This document shows positions 32,385 through 41,200 of a stretch of DNA of 64,000 bases, one piece after another. Below the pieces are notes generated by a model that made no database searches, had not been told where the DNA came from, and worked only from the letters and a program-made list of their open reading frames with translations. The stretch lies in assembly GCA_029259595.1 (NCBI GenBank), contig JAJDEW010000131.1, forward strand, positions 41,894 to 105,893, in the 5' to 3' direction. The DNA is from Planctomycetota bacterium (GTDB lineage Bacteria; Planctomycetota; UBA1135; GCA-002686595). The translations under genes and the position numbers were made by a program. How positions within the stretch are numbered: position 1 is the stretch's first letter; each line of letters opens with the position of its first letter.

Positions 32385-32819
32385 ATGCGTAGACGGCTCA
32401 CCATCGCGCTCTTGTTCTCGCTCCTGGCTGGATGTCTCGACATCACGCCGGCCGGCACGCACTTCTCGTCGTCGCCCCCCGGTGCCCACGTGATCGTCGA
32501 TGGCCGGGACTCCGGCTTCGTGACGCCCACACAGCTCGCGCTCGATCGCTCGGAGAACCACAAGGTGCGCTTCCAGCTGGACGGGTTTCGGCCGGTCCTG
32601 GTGGTCCTTCGCGACAGCTTCGAGTTCCACATGATTCCGTGGACGCTGGGCGTCGCATCGGGACAGGGCTGGCACTTCCCGCTCTTCCTCGAGCTGCACG
32701 ACCTCGTCGGTCCGATCCGTATCAACCGCGAGTTCGAGCCGGCGCGCATCCACGTACGGATGAAGCCGGTCTACCAAGGAGACGAGGGGGAGATCTCCCT
32801 CGACGGAGGCAACCCATGA
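32385..32819 (+). CDS. PEGA-domain lipoprotein
   Basis: A 144-aa lipoprotein with signal MRRRLTIALLFSLLAGC (Cys17). The mature protein begins with a PEGA-type repeat: SSSPPGAHVIVDGRDSGFVTP, then a beta strand segment VRFQLDGFRPV. PEGA domains occur in surface or S-layer associated proteins. Its stop overlaps the next start (ATGA), coupling it to the phosphatase gene. Function unknown. Confidence 0.8.
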   Translation: MRRRLTIALLFSLLAGCLDITPAGTHFSSSPPGAHVIVDGRDSGFVTPTQLALDRSENHKVRFQLDGFRPVLVVLRDSFEFHMIPWTLGVASGQGWHFPLFLELHDLVGPIRINREFEPARIHVRMKPVYQGDEGEISLDGGNP

Positions 32820-33430
32820 GCCACCGCACCATGTCCGCCCACAAGCAGGCGACGCGCCCGGCGGTCTTTCTGGATCGCGACGGGACGTTGATCGACGAGA
32901 CCGGCTACCGCAAGGACCCGGAAGGCCTGCGGCTCTACCCAGGCGTCGGTCCTGCCCTTCGACGCTTGAAGGAGGCGGGCTTCGCGCTCGTGCTGGTCAC
33001 GAACCAGAGCGGCATCGCGCGCGGTCTGCTCGACGAGACAGACCTCCAGAAGGTCCATGCGGCCTTGGGCCGGGCCCTCGCGGAGCACGGCGTGCTCCTG
33101 GACGCGATCGAGTATTGCCCCCATCACCCCGATCAGGGTCAGGCGCCCTACCGCGTGGAGTGCACGTGCCGCAAGCCGCTCCCGGGCATGATCGAGACCG
33201 CTGCGGCGGCCCTCGAGCTCGACCCCGGCCGTAGCGTGCTCATCGGAGACGCCGCGCGCGACCTCGAGGCCGGGCGGGCCGCGGGCGTCGGCGAGCTGAT
33301 CCTGGTCGCGACGGGCAAGGGCCAGAGCGCCCACGAGGACCTCCAGGCCCGCGGTATCGAGCACGTCTTCGTTCCGGATCTCGCCGCGGCGGTCGAGCAC
33401 GTGCTCGCCACCGTCGGGCCCGCCTCTTGA
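32816..33430 (+). CDS. gmhB: HAD phosphatase, D-glycero-D-manno-heptose 1,7-bisphosphate phosphatase-like
   Basis: A 204-aa HAD-IIIA phosphatase. VFLDRDGTLI at 17-26 has nucleophile Asp20 and acid/base Asp22; LVTNQSGIARG is motif II. The zinc-binding loop of GmhB is present as YCPHHP followed by CTCRKP, and IGDAARDLEAGRAAG is motif IV. It dephosphorylates heptose or a related bisphosphate for LPS core or glycan synthesis; histidinol phosphatase is the alternative. No hldE or gmhA is nearby. Start at ATG 32816 overlaps the previous stop. Confidence 0.85.
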   Translation: MSHRTMSAHKQATRPAVFLDRDGTLIDETGYRKDPEGLRLYPGVGPALRRLKEAGFALVLVTNQSGIARGLLDETDLQKVHAALGRALAEHGVLLDAIEYCPHHPDQGQAPYRVECTCRKPLPGMIETAAAALELDPGRSVLIGDAARDLEAGRAAGVGELILVATGKGQSAHEDLQARGIEHVFVPDLAAAVEHVLATVGPAS

Positions 33431-33437
33431 GCAGTGC

Positions 33438-34517
33438 TCAGGGCAAGTAGCGCGACAGGCGGTCCGAGCCGAAGCGCGCGAACCACTGCGGGGTCTTCGC
33501 CCAGGTCTTGCGCAGGAAACGCGTCCTCGGATTCGAGGGCGTGAACGCGGGCAAGGTCCGATTCCGCACCAGGTGGAAGCGGTAGTGCAACGGGTGCTCT
33601 TCGAAGCCCTGGTGCTTCTTGAAGGAGAAGGCACCCGAATCGCGCCTGCTGCGGCAAAAGTCGAAGCGTCGAAAGCCTTGCTCGACAGCCCACTCCTGCA
33701 GCGCGAGGTACATGAAGTTGCTGGCCTTGACGGCGCGATCGGCCCCGGGCTCGGTCCCCGCGTAATAGGCGATCAGCGTGTCCTGGAAGTGAAACCCCAT
33801 CACCGCCGCCACCGGCTTGCGCTCGTGGCGCACGAGGTGGACGGAGACGCGGTCCTCCATCTGCTCGAGGATCCCCCGGAAGTGGGCGATCGGGAGAGCC
33901 GGTGAACCGAGCTGGTGCTTGTTGCGCAAGAAGAGCCGGCTGAGATCGTCGACGTACCACGGCCCTTGCGTCATTTCGAGGCCGTAGCGCTCGCGCGCCT
34001 TGCGGCATTCCGCCCGCGCCTTCTTGGGCATCCGCTCGAGCACCTCTTCGGGCGTCTCGGGCAGGTCCCGCACGAAGGTGCAGTAGAGATCGGATTCCGG
34101 CAGGTCGTTGTCGGGCGCGTCGAAATAGCGCAGCTCGAGATGCCCGACTCTCAGTTCCTCGGCCAGGCTCTTCGCCCGTTCGAGCAAGGCGCGCTCGACG
34201 GCCGGTGTGCGGCCGACCGGTCCGCCGTACACGGCATAAGGCATCGAGAGCAAGTTGCGGCGCCCTCCGAGGCTGCGGACGAGCATCATCGGCAGCACGC
34301 CGACCAGCTCGTCGCCCTCGAAGGCCAGGAGCTCCTTGGGCTCGTGCCCATAGGTCGACGCGACCAGGTTGCGCCAGGAAGACAGGTGGAAGAAGGTCGC
34401 GCCGGGGGTCGCGTTCACGAACGCGTCCCGGACGGTGTCGTCTTCCGAGGTTCCCGGTCGCACGAGACACGCCTCGCGGGTGCGATCTTCCTGCCGGCGC
34501 ACGAGGGTCTCTTTCAC
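33438..34517 (-). CDS. FemAB/GNAT-like protein, similar to XrtA/PEP-CTERM-associated FemAB
   Basis: A 359-aa protein with two tandem GNAT-like folds. The opening pattern FFHLSSWRNLVASTYGHEP, GVLPMMLVRS, MPYAVYGGPVG and ELRYFDAP is what I know from the exosortase-associated FemAB family. The second half has VMGFHFQDTLIAYYAGT and FDFCRSRRDSGAFSFKKHQGF. Such proteins probably add an aminoacyl group to a cell-envelope glycan or lipid. No exosortase is in the window. It starts at GTG 34517 overlapping the stop of the GT2-like gene (GTGA), so the three genes form one unit. Confidence 0.82.
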   Translation of the reverse strand: MKETLVRRQEDRTREACLVRPGTSEDDTVRDAFVNATPGATFFHLSSWRNLVASTYGHEPKELLAFEGDELVGVLPMMLVRSLGGRRNLLSMPYAVYGGPVGRTPAVERALLERAKSLAEELRVGHLELRYFDAPDNDLPESDLYCTFVRDLPETPEEVLERMPKKARAECRKARERYGLEMTQGPWYVDDLSRLFLRNKHQLGSPALPIAHFRGILEQMEDRVSVHLVRHERKPVAAVMGFHFQDTLIAYYAGTEPGADRAVKASNFMYLALQEWAVEQGFRRFDFCRSRRDSGAFSFKKHQGFEEHPLHYRFHLVRNRTLPAFTPSNPRTRFLRKTWAKTPQWFARFGSDRLSRYLP

Positions 34518-35578
34518 GCTCCCTCGCTTCGCTTCGGGTCTTCGGTGTCGTAGATCCGTTCGATGCGGTACTCCTTCAAGTTGCGGGCCTGCGAGAAGAT
34601 GATGATCTCCCCGACCAGGCCGAATCCCAGGACTTGAACCCCGAGCACGATCAGGAGCACACCAAGGAGCAAGAGCGGTCGGCCGGAGCCGCCGACCCCG
34701 AACCAGAGCTTCTCCACCGCGACCCAGCCGCAAAGGGCGAGACCGAACAGACTGAAGGCGCCGCCGAGCATCCCGAAGAAGCGCAGCGGCTTCAGCGTGA
34801 ACTTGGTCAGGAACATCACCGCCAGGACGTCGAGCAGACGGCGCGCGTAGACCCCGATCCCGAAGAAGCCCGTCGTCCCCCACTCCTTGAGGTGGCGGAC
34901 CTTGACCTCGACGACGCGGTAGCCCTGGCGGAAGGCGATCACCGGGAGGAAGCGGTACATGTCCCCGTAGACCGCGACGTCCTCCAGGACCTCGCGTCGG
35001 ATGGCTCGGAAGTAGCAGTTCAGGTCGTGGAAGTGCATCCGTACGACCTGGCGGATCACGAAGTTGAAGGCCGCGGACTGGAGCCGGTTCAGGCGCGGAT
35101 CCACGCGCGGGTGGCGCCAGGGCGTCACGAAGTCCGCCCCGTCGTCCAGGGCCGACAGCATCGGCCGCAGCTCGACGGGGTCGACCTGAACGTATTGCGG
35201 CGAGGTGATCAGGTACCTGCCACACGAGCGCTCGACCGCCGCAGAGAGGCAAACCGACTCGCCGAAGGGGTTCTTGAACAGGATCGAGCGCACCTTGGGA
35301 CCGAACTCGACCCGCAGCTCCTGCACGGCCTTCCAGGCCCGACCGGAGACGCCGTCGAACACGAAGATGCACTCCCAGCTGCGCTTCTCGACGTCGAGCT
35401 CGCGCCCGAGCGCCAGCACGACTTGGCGCACCTCCGCCTCTTCGCTCTGGACGGGAACGACGATGCTGACGTCCACCGCGGTCCCCGCATCCCAGTCCTC
35501 GTCGCCGAGCATCGTCGACGTGACGGGCTCGGGCGGGGGGGCCTCTTCGAGGGCCGGCTTGTCGGATGAGAGTGACAT
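34514..35578 (-). CDS. DPM1-like GT2 family protein lacking DxD, probable pseudo-glycosyltransferase
   Basis: A 354-aa GT2-fold protein with two C-terminal transmembrane helices, like bactoprenol glucosyltransferases and ArnC. The GT2 core starts VDVSIVVPVQSEE near residue 35. At the place of the catalytic DxD its paralogue has TLDGDLQNDP; here it reads TSPQYVQVDP (125-134), so both Asp are lost (Pro127, Tyr129). The preceding VDD is VFD. Activity is therefore doubtful. It directly follows the intact paralogue and could be a partner subunit. Start ATG 35578 overlaps the stop of that gene by one base. Confidence 0.82.
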   Translation of the reverse strand: MSLSSDKPALEEAPPPEPVTSTMLGDEDWDAGTAVDVSIVVPVQSEEAEVRQVVLALGRELDVEKRSWECIFVFDGVSGRAWKAVQELRVEFGPKVRSILFKNPFGESVCLSAAVERSCGRYLITSPQYVQVDPVELRPMLSALDDGADFVTPWRHPRVDPRLNRLQSAAFNFVIRQVVRMHFHDLNCYFRAIRREVLEDVAVYGDMYRFLPVIAFRQGYRVVEVKVRHLKEWGTTGFFGIGVYARRLLDVLAVMFLTKFTLKPLRFFGMLGGAFSLFGLALCGWVAVEKLWFGVGGSGRPLLLLGVLLIVLGVQVLGFGLVGEIIIFSQARNLKEYRIERIYDTEDPKRSEGA

Positions 35579-36609
35579 CAGTGCAGCTCGTTCAGGATGC
35601 GATCGAGGGTACTTCGACGGTGCATGCCGCTGGCCTTGACGGCCAGCTCTCCGAGCAGCCCGAGGAGCGCGAAATACACGAAGAGCGAGAGGATCAGGAA
35701 TTCGACCGTGAGGATCGCCATCTCCCACTCGTTGAGGTGCCAGGCGGCCCGCTCCGGCGGCGCGATGCCGACCTCCTCCATGCCGGCCCCGGTCAGGCCG
35801 ACGAGGCTGGCCGTCGCGAAGAGCATGCCGAAGATCAGGGCTCCGACCGAGACGAGTCCGAAATATTGCAGCGGGCGGTGGGAGAACTGTGAGATCAGCT
35901 TCACCGTCAAGAGGTCGAGCAGGACGCGCGTGGCCCGTCCGATGCCGTACTTGCTGGTTCCGTGCAGTCGCGGCCGGTGATTGACGACCATCTCCGTCAC
36001 CCGGGCCCCCGTCCCCGCCGACAGGACCGGCAGGAAGCGATGTTGCTCGGCGTAGATCGACATGGTCTTGATCAGCTCGCTCCGAAAGACCTTCAGCGTG
36101 CAGCCGGTGTCGTGGATCGAAACCCCGGTGAAGAGCGAGATCATCCGGTTGGCCACGATCGACGGGATGCGCCGCAGGAAGAGCCCGTCGTGGCGAATCC
36201 GCCTCCAGCCCGCGACGACGTCGTAGCCCTCCTGGAGTCGCTCGACCATGCGCGGGATGTCCGCCGGGTCGTTCTGCAGATCGCCGTCCAGGGTCACGAT
36301 CAGTCGTCCGCGGGCCACGTCGAAGCCCGCGGCCATCGCGGCGGTCTGCCCGAAGTTGCGCCGAAACTTGACGATCCGGAGCGAGCGGTCGCTCTTGCGC
36401 AGCTCGAGCAAGCGCAACAGGCTCGCGTCCGTCGAGCAGTCGTCGACATAGATCACCTCCGTACGCGAGGGCGCCGAGGCGCCTAGAGCGGGGTCGCCGG
36501 TCAGGCCCATCGACGCCAGTGCCGCCCGGATCTCCCCGTGCAGGATCGGCAGGTTGTCCTCTTCGTTGTAGACGGGGACGACGATGGAAATGTCGAGACG
36601 ACCGCTCAT
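35578..36609 (-). CDS. DPM1-like polyprenyl-phosphate glycosyltransferase (GT2)
   Basis: A 343-aa membrane-associated glycosyltransferase. SIVVPVYNEED begins the fold, YVDDCSTD binds the nucleotide, and DGD (Asp108, Asp110) in TLDGDLQNDP is the metal site. FRRNFGQTAAM and the GISKY-type end KYGIGRATRVLLDLLT are ArnC/GtrB hallmarks. Two C-terminal membrane helices follow. It should transfer a sugar from UDP- or GDP-sugar to undecaprenyl phosphate. It is first in the three-gene unit. The extra open frame upstream has no homology. Confidence 0.9.
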   Translation of the reverse strand: MSGRLDISIVVPVYNEEDNLPILHGEIRAALASMGLTGDPALGASAPSRTEVIYVDDCSTDASLLRLLELRKSDRSLRIVKFRRNFGQTAAMAAGFDVARGRLIVTLDGDLQNDPADIPRMVERLQEGYDVVAGWRRIRHDGLFLRRIPSIVANRMISLFTGVSIHDTGCTLKVFRSELIKTMSIYAEQHRFLPVLSAGTGARVTEMVVNHRPRLHGTSKYGIGRATRVLLDLLTVKLISQFSHRPLQYFGLVSVGALIFGMLFATASLVGLTGAGMEEVGIAPPERAAWHLNEWEMAILTVEFLILSLFVYFALLGLLGELAVKASGMHRRSTLDRILNELH

Positions 36610-36816
36610 TCGGGGGCGCGTACCCAGGGGCACAGGCGTGCCATTGTGGCGGCAGCCCCGGTCCGGGGAACAGGCTTCTTTCGGCTCCCGGGGCCTCCGG
36701 CCTGGAGATCGCCCCCCGCGCACGGCAGCGCGCAGCCCGTTGTTCGCGGTTCCTCGAGCGAGCCGTGTCCAGTTTTCCGAGCGCGGTGTCGAAAAAAGAG
36801 GACGCCCCTGCGCCCC
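36610..36816. promoter_or_regulatory. Divergent GT2/sigma-54 activator intergenic region
   Basis: These 207 bp separate divergent genes. A GGCAC ... GC arrangement near 36628-36640 resembles a -24/-12 element but its spacing is one base short, so I do not call it a sigma-54 promoter. Confidence 0.3.
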
Positions 36817-38244
36817 ATGGTCACACCCCGCATCTTGCTCCTCGATCGCGCCAACCCGGCGCGCGACAAGCTCACCGACACCCTGCGGGAGGAGGGCTAC
36901 GAGGTCGCGTCGACGGACGACCTCGAAGAAGCCCTGGAGTGCCTCCGGGACGAGACCTTCGGGCTGTTTTTGGGCGAACACCGCCTGACGGGCCCTGCCC
37001 TGGCCGAGGCGCTGTCCTTGCCGGAGGGGCCGCCCGTCATCCTGCTCGACGATTTCGCGAGCATCCAGGAGGCCGTCTGCGCCCTGGAAAGCGGGGTCTT
37101 CGACACGATCGTGCGCCCCACGAGCGAGGAAGAGATCCTGATCACGGTCCGACGTGCGCTCGAACAGCGGGCCCTGCGCGACGAAAATCGCCGGCTGCGC
37201 AGCGCGATCGGCGAGCGCTTCGAGCTCGGGACGCTCGTGTCGCGCGATCCACGCATGCAGCGCGTCTTCGAGACGATCGAGTCGGTCGCCGACTCGCGCG
37301 TGAGCATCCTCATCCAGGGCGAGAGCGGGACCGGCAAGACCGTCCTCGCCCGGACCATCCACAACCGCTCCTCGACGCCCGAAGCACCCTTCGTCGTGGT
37401 CAACTGCGGGGCACTGCCGTCGAGCCTGCTCGAAAGCGAGCTCTTCGGGCACGCCCGCGGAGCCTTCACCGGCGCGATCCGCGACCACAAGGGCAAGTTC
37501 GAGACCGCCGACGGCGGGACCATCTTTCTCGACGAGATCGCGACCGCGCCCCACGACCTGCAGGTCAAGCTCCTGCGGGTCATCGAGGAGGGACGCTTCG
37601 AGCGGGTCGGGGAAAGCACGACCCGCCAGGTCGACGTGCGGGTGATCGCCGCCACGAACTGCATGCTCCCGGACGAGGTGGCGGCCGGGCGGTTCCGGGC
37701 GGACCTGTACTACCGCATCAACGTCGTCGGGATCCTCGTACCCCCGTTGCGGGAGCGCACCTCGGACATCCCGCTGCTCGCCCAACGCTTCCTGGATCGC
37801 TTCCGGACCGTGCATGGTCGCTCCGTCGAGGGCTTTGCCCCGGACACGATCACCGCCCTGTGCGCGCGACCCTGGCCGGGCAACGTCCGCGAGCTCGAGA
37901 ACACGATCGAGCGCGGCGTCCTGCTCTCACGCTCGCAGACCCTCGCCAGCCGGGATCTGTGGCCCGACGGAGTCCAAGAAGCCCTGGAAGGCTCCGGAAC
38001 GCCGCAGGCCGAGCCGGGTTCGAGCTTCGAGGCCCTCCCCCGCGGCCGCCTCAAGAAAGCCCTGGAAATCCCCGAGCGTTGGCTGATCCTACGCGCTCTG
38101 CGCGAGTCCGACGGCAATCGGCAGGACGCTGCCCGCACCCTCGGGATCAACCGGACGACCCTCTTCAACAAGATGCGCAAGTACGGATTGTTCGACGAAT
38201 CCAGCGCGCCGTCACCCAAGAGTGAGGGGGAGCGGTTCCTCTGA
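36817..38244 (+). CDS. Sigma-54 activator with Glu-substituted pseudo-receiver domain
   Basis: A 475-aa NtrC-type activator. The N-terminal domain (1-115) aligns without gaps to a receiver, but the phosphoacceptor Asp is Glu54 (FLGEHRL), the switch Thr is Asp78 and the conserved Lys is Arg100. It cannot be phosphorylated normally and may mimic the active state. The AAA+ domain is canonical: GESGTGKT near 168, GAFTGA, GGTIFLDEIA, then a Fis-type HTH (NRQDAARTLGINRTTLFNKM). Start at ATG 36817. The large TPR gene follows after 20 bp. Confidence 0.9.
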   Translation: MVTPRILLLDRANPARDKLTDTLREEGYEVASTDDLEEALECLRDETFGLFLGEHRLTGPALAEALSLPEGPPVILLDDFASIQEAVCALESGVFDTIVRPTSEEEILITVRRALEQRALRDENRRLRSAIGERFELGTLVSRDPRMQRVFETIESVADSRVSILIQGESGTGKTVLARTIHNRSSTPEAPFVVVNCGALPSSLLESELFGHARGAFTGAIRDHKGKFETADGGTIFLDEIATAPHDLQVKLLRVIEEGRFERVGESTTRQVDVRVIAATNCMLPDEVAAGRFRADLYYRINVVGILVPPLRERTSDIPLLAQRFLDRFRTVHGRSVEGFAPDTITALCARPWPGNVRELENTIERGVLLSRSQTLASRDLWPDGVQEALEGSGTPQAEPGSSFEALPRGRLKKALEIPERWLILRALRESDGNRQDAARTLGINRTTLFNKMRKYGLFDESSAPSPKSEGERFL

Positions 38245-38264
38245 GCCGAGGTTCCGTCGTCGCC

Positions 38265-41200
38265 ATGCCGAAATCGCGCATCCTGCTCTTCCTGTCCGCC
38301 CTCGGGACCCTCGGGTCCTTGTGGTGGGTCTGGTTCGAGCACGAAACCCGCTCGCCGCTCACCCTGCTGGCCTCCGCCGAGGACCGCCTGAATCGGGTGG
38401 ACATCGACGAGCACCAGCTGGACTACGACACCGCCCTGCGCGAACTCGACCTCGCCCTCCATCTGGCCGAGCTGTCCGGCGACACGCCCCTCCTGCGGGA
38501 GATCCGCAAGAAGCGCATCGGGGTCTACCAGCGCCGGAAGGCCTTCCGCCTGGCTCTGCAGGAGGCGGAAGAGATGCTGGCGGAGACGCCGGATGATCCG
38601 GACCTGCTGAACGAGGTCGCCCTGGCCCTGATCTCGCTCGGCGATCGAGAGCGCGCCGTCGAGGTCTCGCGCCGCCTCATCGAGATCGAGCGCTCGGCGC
38701 TGAACCTGAACACGCTCGCCCGCGTGCAGCTGCTCCTCGCCGAGGGGATCCAGGAAGAGATCGGCGCGCTGCTCACGGACGCCCTGGGTGACGATCAAGC
38801 TGCCCAGTCGATCGAATCGGTCCGTCACGTCATCGCCTTGCCGGAGGGCTCGACCAAGCGCCATTCGATCCTCGACCACATCAACGAGATCCTGACCCCG
38901 TCCGGCCGCAACGAGGAGTGTCTCGGGCTCATCTCCCAGGCCACGCATCAGAGCGATCGCGCGCGCCAGAATCTCATCGCGAGTCTCGACGATTCGATTA
39001 CGACCTACGCCGTGGACGCCCTGGTGCGTCGCTATCTGCTCGCGGGCGCGCCCCACCTGGTCGCCGACCTCGGACAGATCGCGCTCCAAGGCCTGCAACT
39101 CCAAGGCGCCCGCGGAACGGCCCTGACCACGGGCCGGGCGCTCGTGAGCAACGATCGCATCGCGGCCGCCTCGGCGCTTCTCCTGCGCAGCCGCCAGCGG
39201 GACCGCGGGCTCTACAGCTTCCAGTTCGTTCCGGTCAGCGACCTCGTGGATTGGTGTCAGCTCCTGCTGGAGCTCGAAGACTGGAAGTCGCTGGACTGGG
39301 CGAGCGGAATCCTGGCCAAGCGCGCGCACCGCTCCATGGGGCTCGGAGCCCTTCCGCGCTTCTACATGGGCATGGCCGCCTACCACCTGGGCGAATGGAA
39401 GCGTGCGCTGGCCTCGTTCCAGGCCTTCGCGCGCGACCGTATGGGCCGCAATCCCGTCCCCTTCGCGCGCATGGAGTCGAACCTGCGCGCCTTCGAATGC
39501 GCCAAGCGCTTGAAGAGCGCATCCCTGCAGCGTCAGGCCATGCTCGAGATCACGTCCCAATCGGAGGATCCGGAATGGGACCGTTCCCTGCGCCGCCGTA
39601 TTGGCGAAATTTGGCGCCAACAGGCCCAGCGACAGTTCAAGGACGGCGACCCGTTGAAGGCCGAGGTCAGCATGACGAACGCCGTTCGGCTGATGCCGGA
39701 CCGAACGGATGTCCTCATGGACGACTGGACGCAGATCGGCGAGATCGCCCTGGCCAAGCGCGGACGACGCTTCCTGAACGAGCAGGGTGTGCCCTCGGCC
39801 GCGCGACCGAACCGCGGAGGCGGGCCATACGAACACTTCATCTACGGACGCCACTACGCCGAGCAAGGGCAACCGCTTCGCGCGATCTCTCTCTTGGAGC
39901 CCTTCGCCATCGAGTATCCGGGCTTCGTCCCGGCCGAAGAGCTTCTGGCTCGAGCGTATTTCGACGTCCGCGACTTCAACGGGGCCGCGCGGATCTGGGT
40001 CGCGCTGACGCGCGAACGCCCGGGCAATCCCCAGCTGGCGAAGTCGCTCCATCAGATCCCGAGCGATCGCTTCCCCCCCGATCTGCGCGTCGAGTGGACG
40101 AGGCACTCTCCGCGTGCGGCCGCGCTGGTCGGTGTGGCCGAACAGTTGATCGAGGACGGCCAAGGCTTCGCGGCGCTCTCGGCCTTGCGTCAGCCCTCGA
40201 ACGAGCCGATGCACGGCCACGCTCTGCTCCTTTGGGGACAACTGACGATCGAACAGGCGCGCTGGACGGAATGCGTCAGACTCCTCGAGGGGCTGCCGGC
40301 TGACGACCCCTGGTTCCCGTCGACCGTCGGCTATTCGCTCGAAGCGGCCGCCAAGTCCGAGATCCCGAAAGGGATGGCCGACCCCTTGGTGAGCGTCGTC
40401 GACAAGGTCAAGAGTGCCCCGGTCTTGCTCGTCGAGCCGACCCTGAAGGGCATCAACGCACTGATTTCCGTCGGCAAGTATCCGAAGGCCCGCGATCTCC
40501 TGAACAACCTCGACCAGCGCGAGATCGACTCGTCCGGAGTCGTCGTGCTCGAGGCCGCGATGGTCGAGCTCCTCTTCGGTCGCGACGACCGAGCGCTGGC
40601 GTATCTCGATCGTGCGGAGTCGTTCTTCGATGACGGCGAGATCGTCGTCGGTCGAATCCTCTTCGCCGCTAACCAAGGGGACTGGAAGGTCGTAGCCGAC
40701 GAAGCGCGCGCGCTCGCCAAACGCCCCTTTTCCCGGCGCGGCGCCTACCAGCAGGCCCTCGCGGTGGCCCTCCAAGGCAAGTTCGATGCCGCCCGTCAGT
40801 TGCTCGCCGATCCGCTGCAAGAAGCGTTTCCCGACCCGCTTCACACGCTCCTGATCGAGGCCTGCGATGCGCTGCTCACCGAGTCGGAAGAGACGGCCGA
40901 CACGGACCCGAGCAGGCGCTTTCTCGGACGACTCGACGCCGAGCGCGACCCGCGCCAGGTCATCTGCATGCTCCTCGCCCTCGAGTGTCCTCCCTGGGCG
41001 GCCTGGACCCTCGACAAGCTTCGCGGGCTCCCCGAGGAGCTCCTGATCTCGCCCTGGCCGCGCTACCTCGAGGCCGCCGCCCTGCTCGGCCTCGATCAGA
41101 ACCTGGAGGCGATCCAGAACCTGAAGGCCATGGCTCTGAACGAACCGCGCGTGCCCTTCGCCTGGTTCCTGCTCGAGAAGGTCGAGCGCGAGCGACTCGA

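Noticed and set aside
36628..36640. Sigma-54 -24/-12 promoter before the pseudo-receiver activator
   Set aside because: GG to GC spacing is 11 instead of 12 and the flanking bases do not match the consensus.
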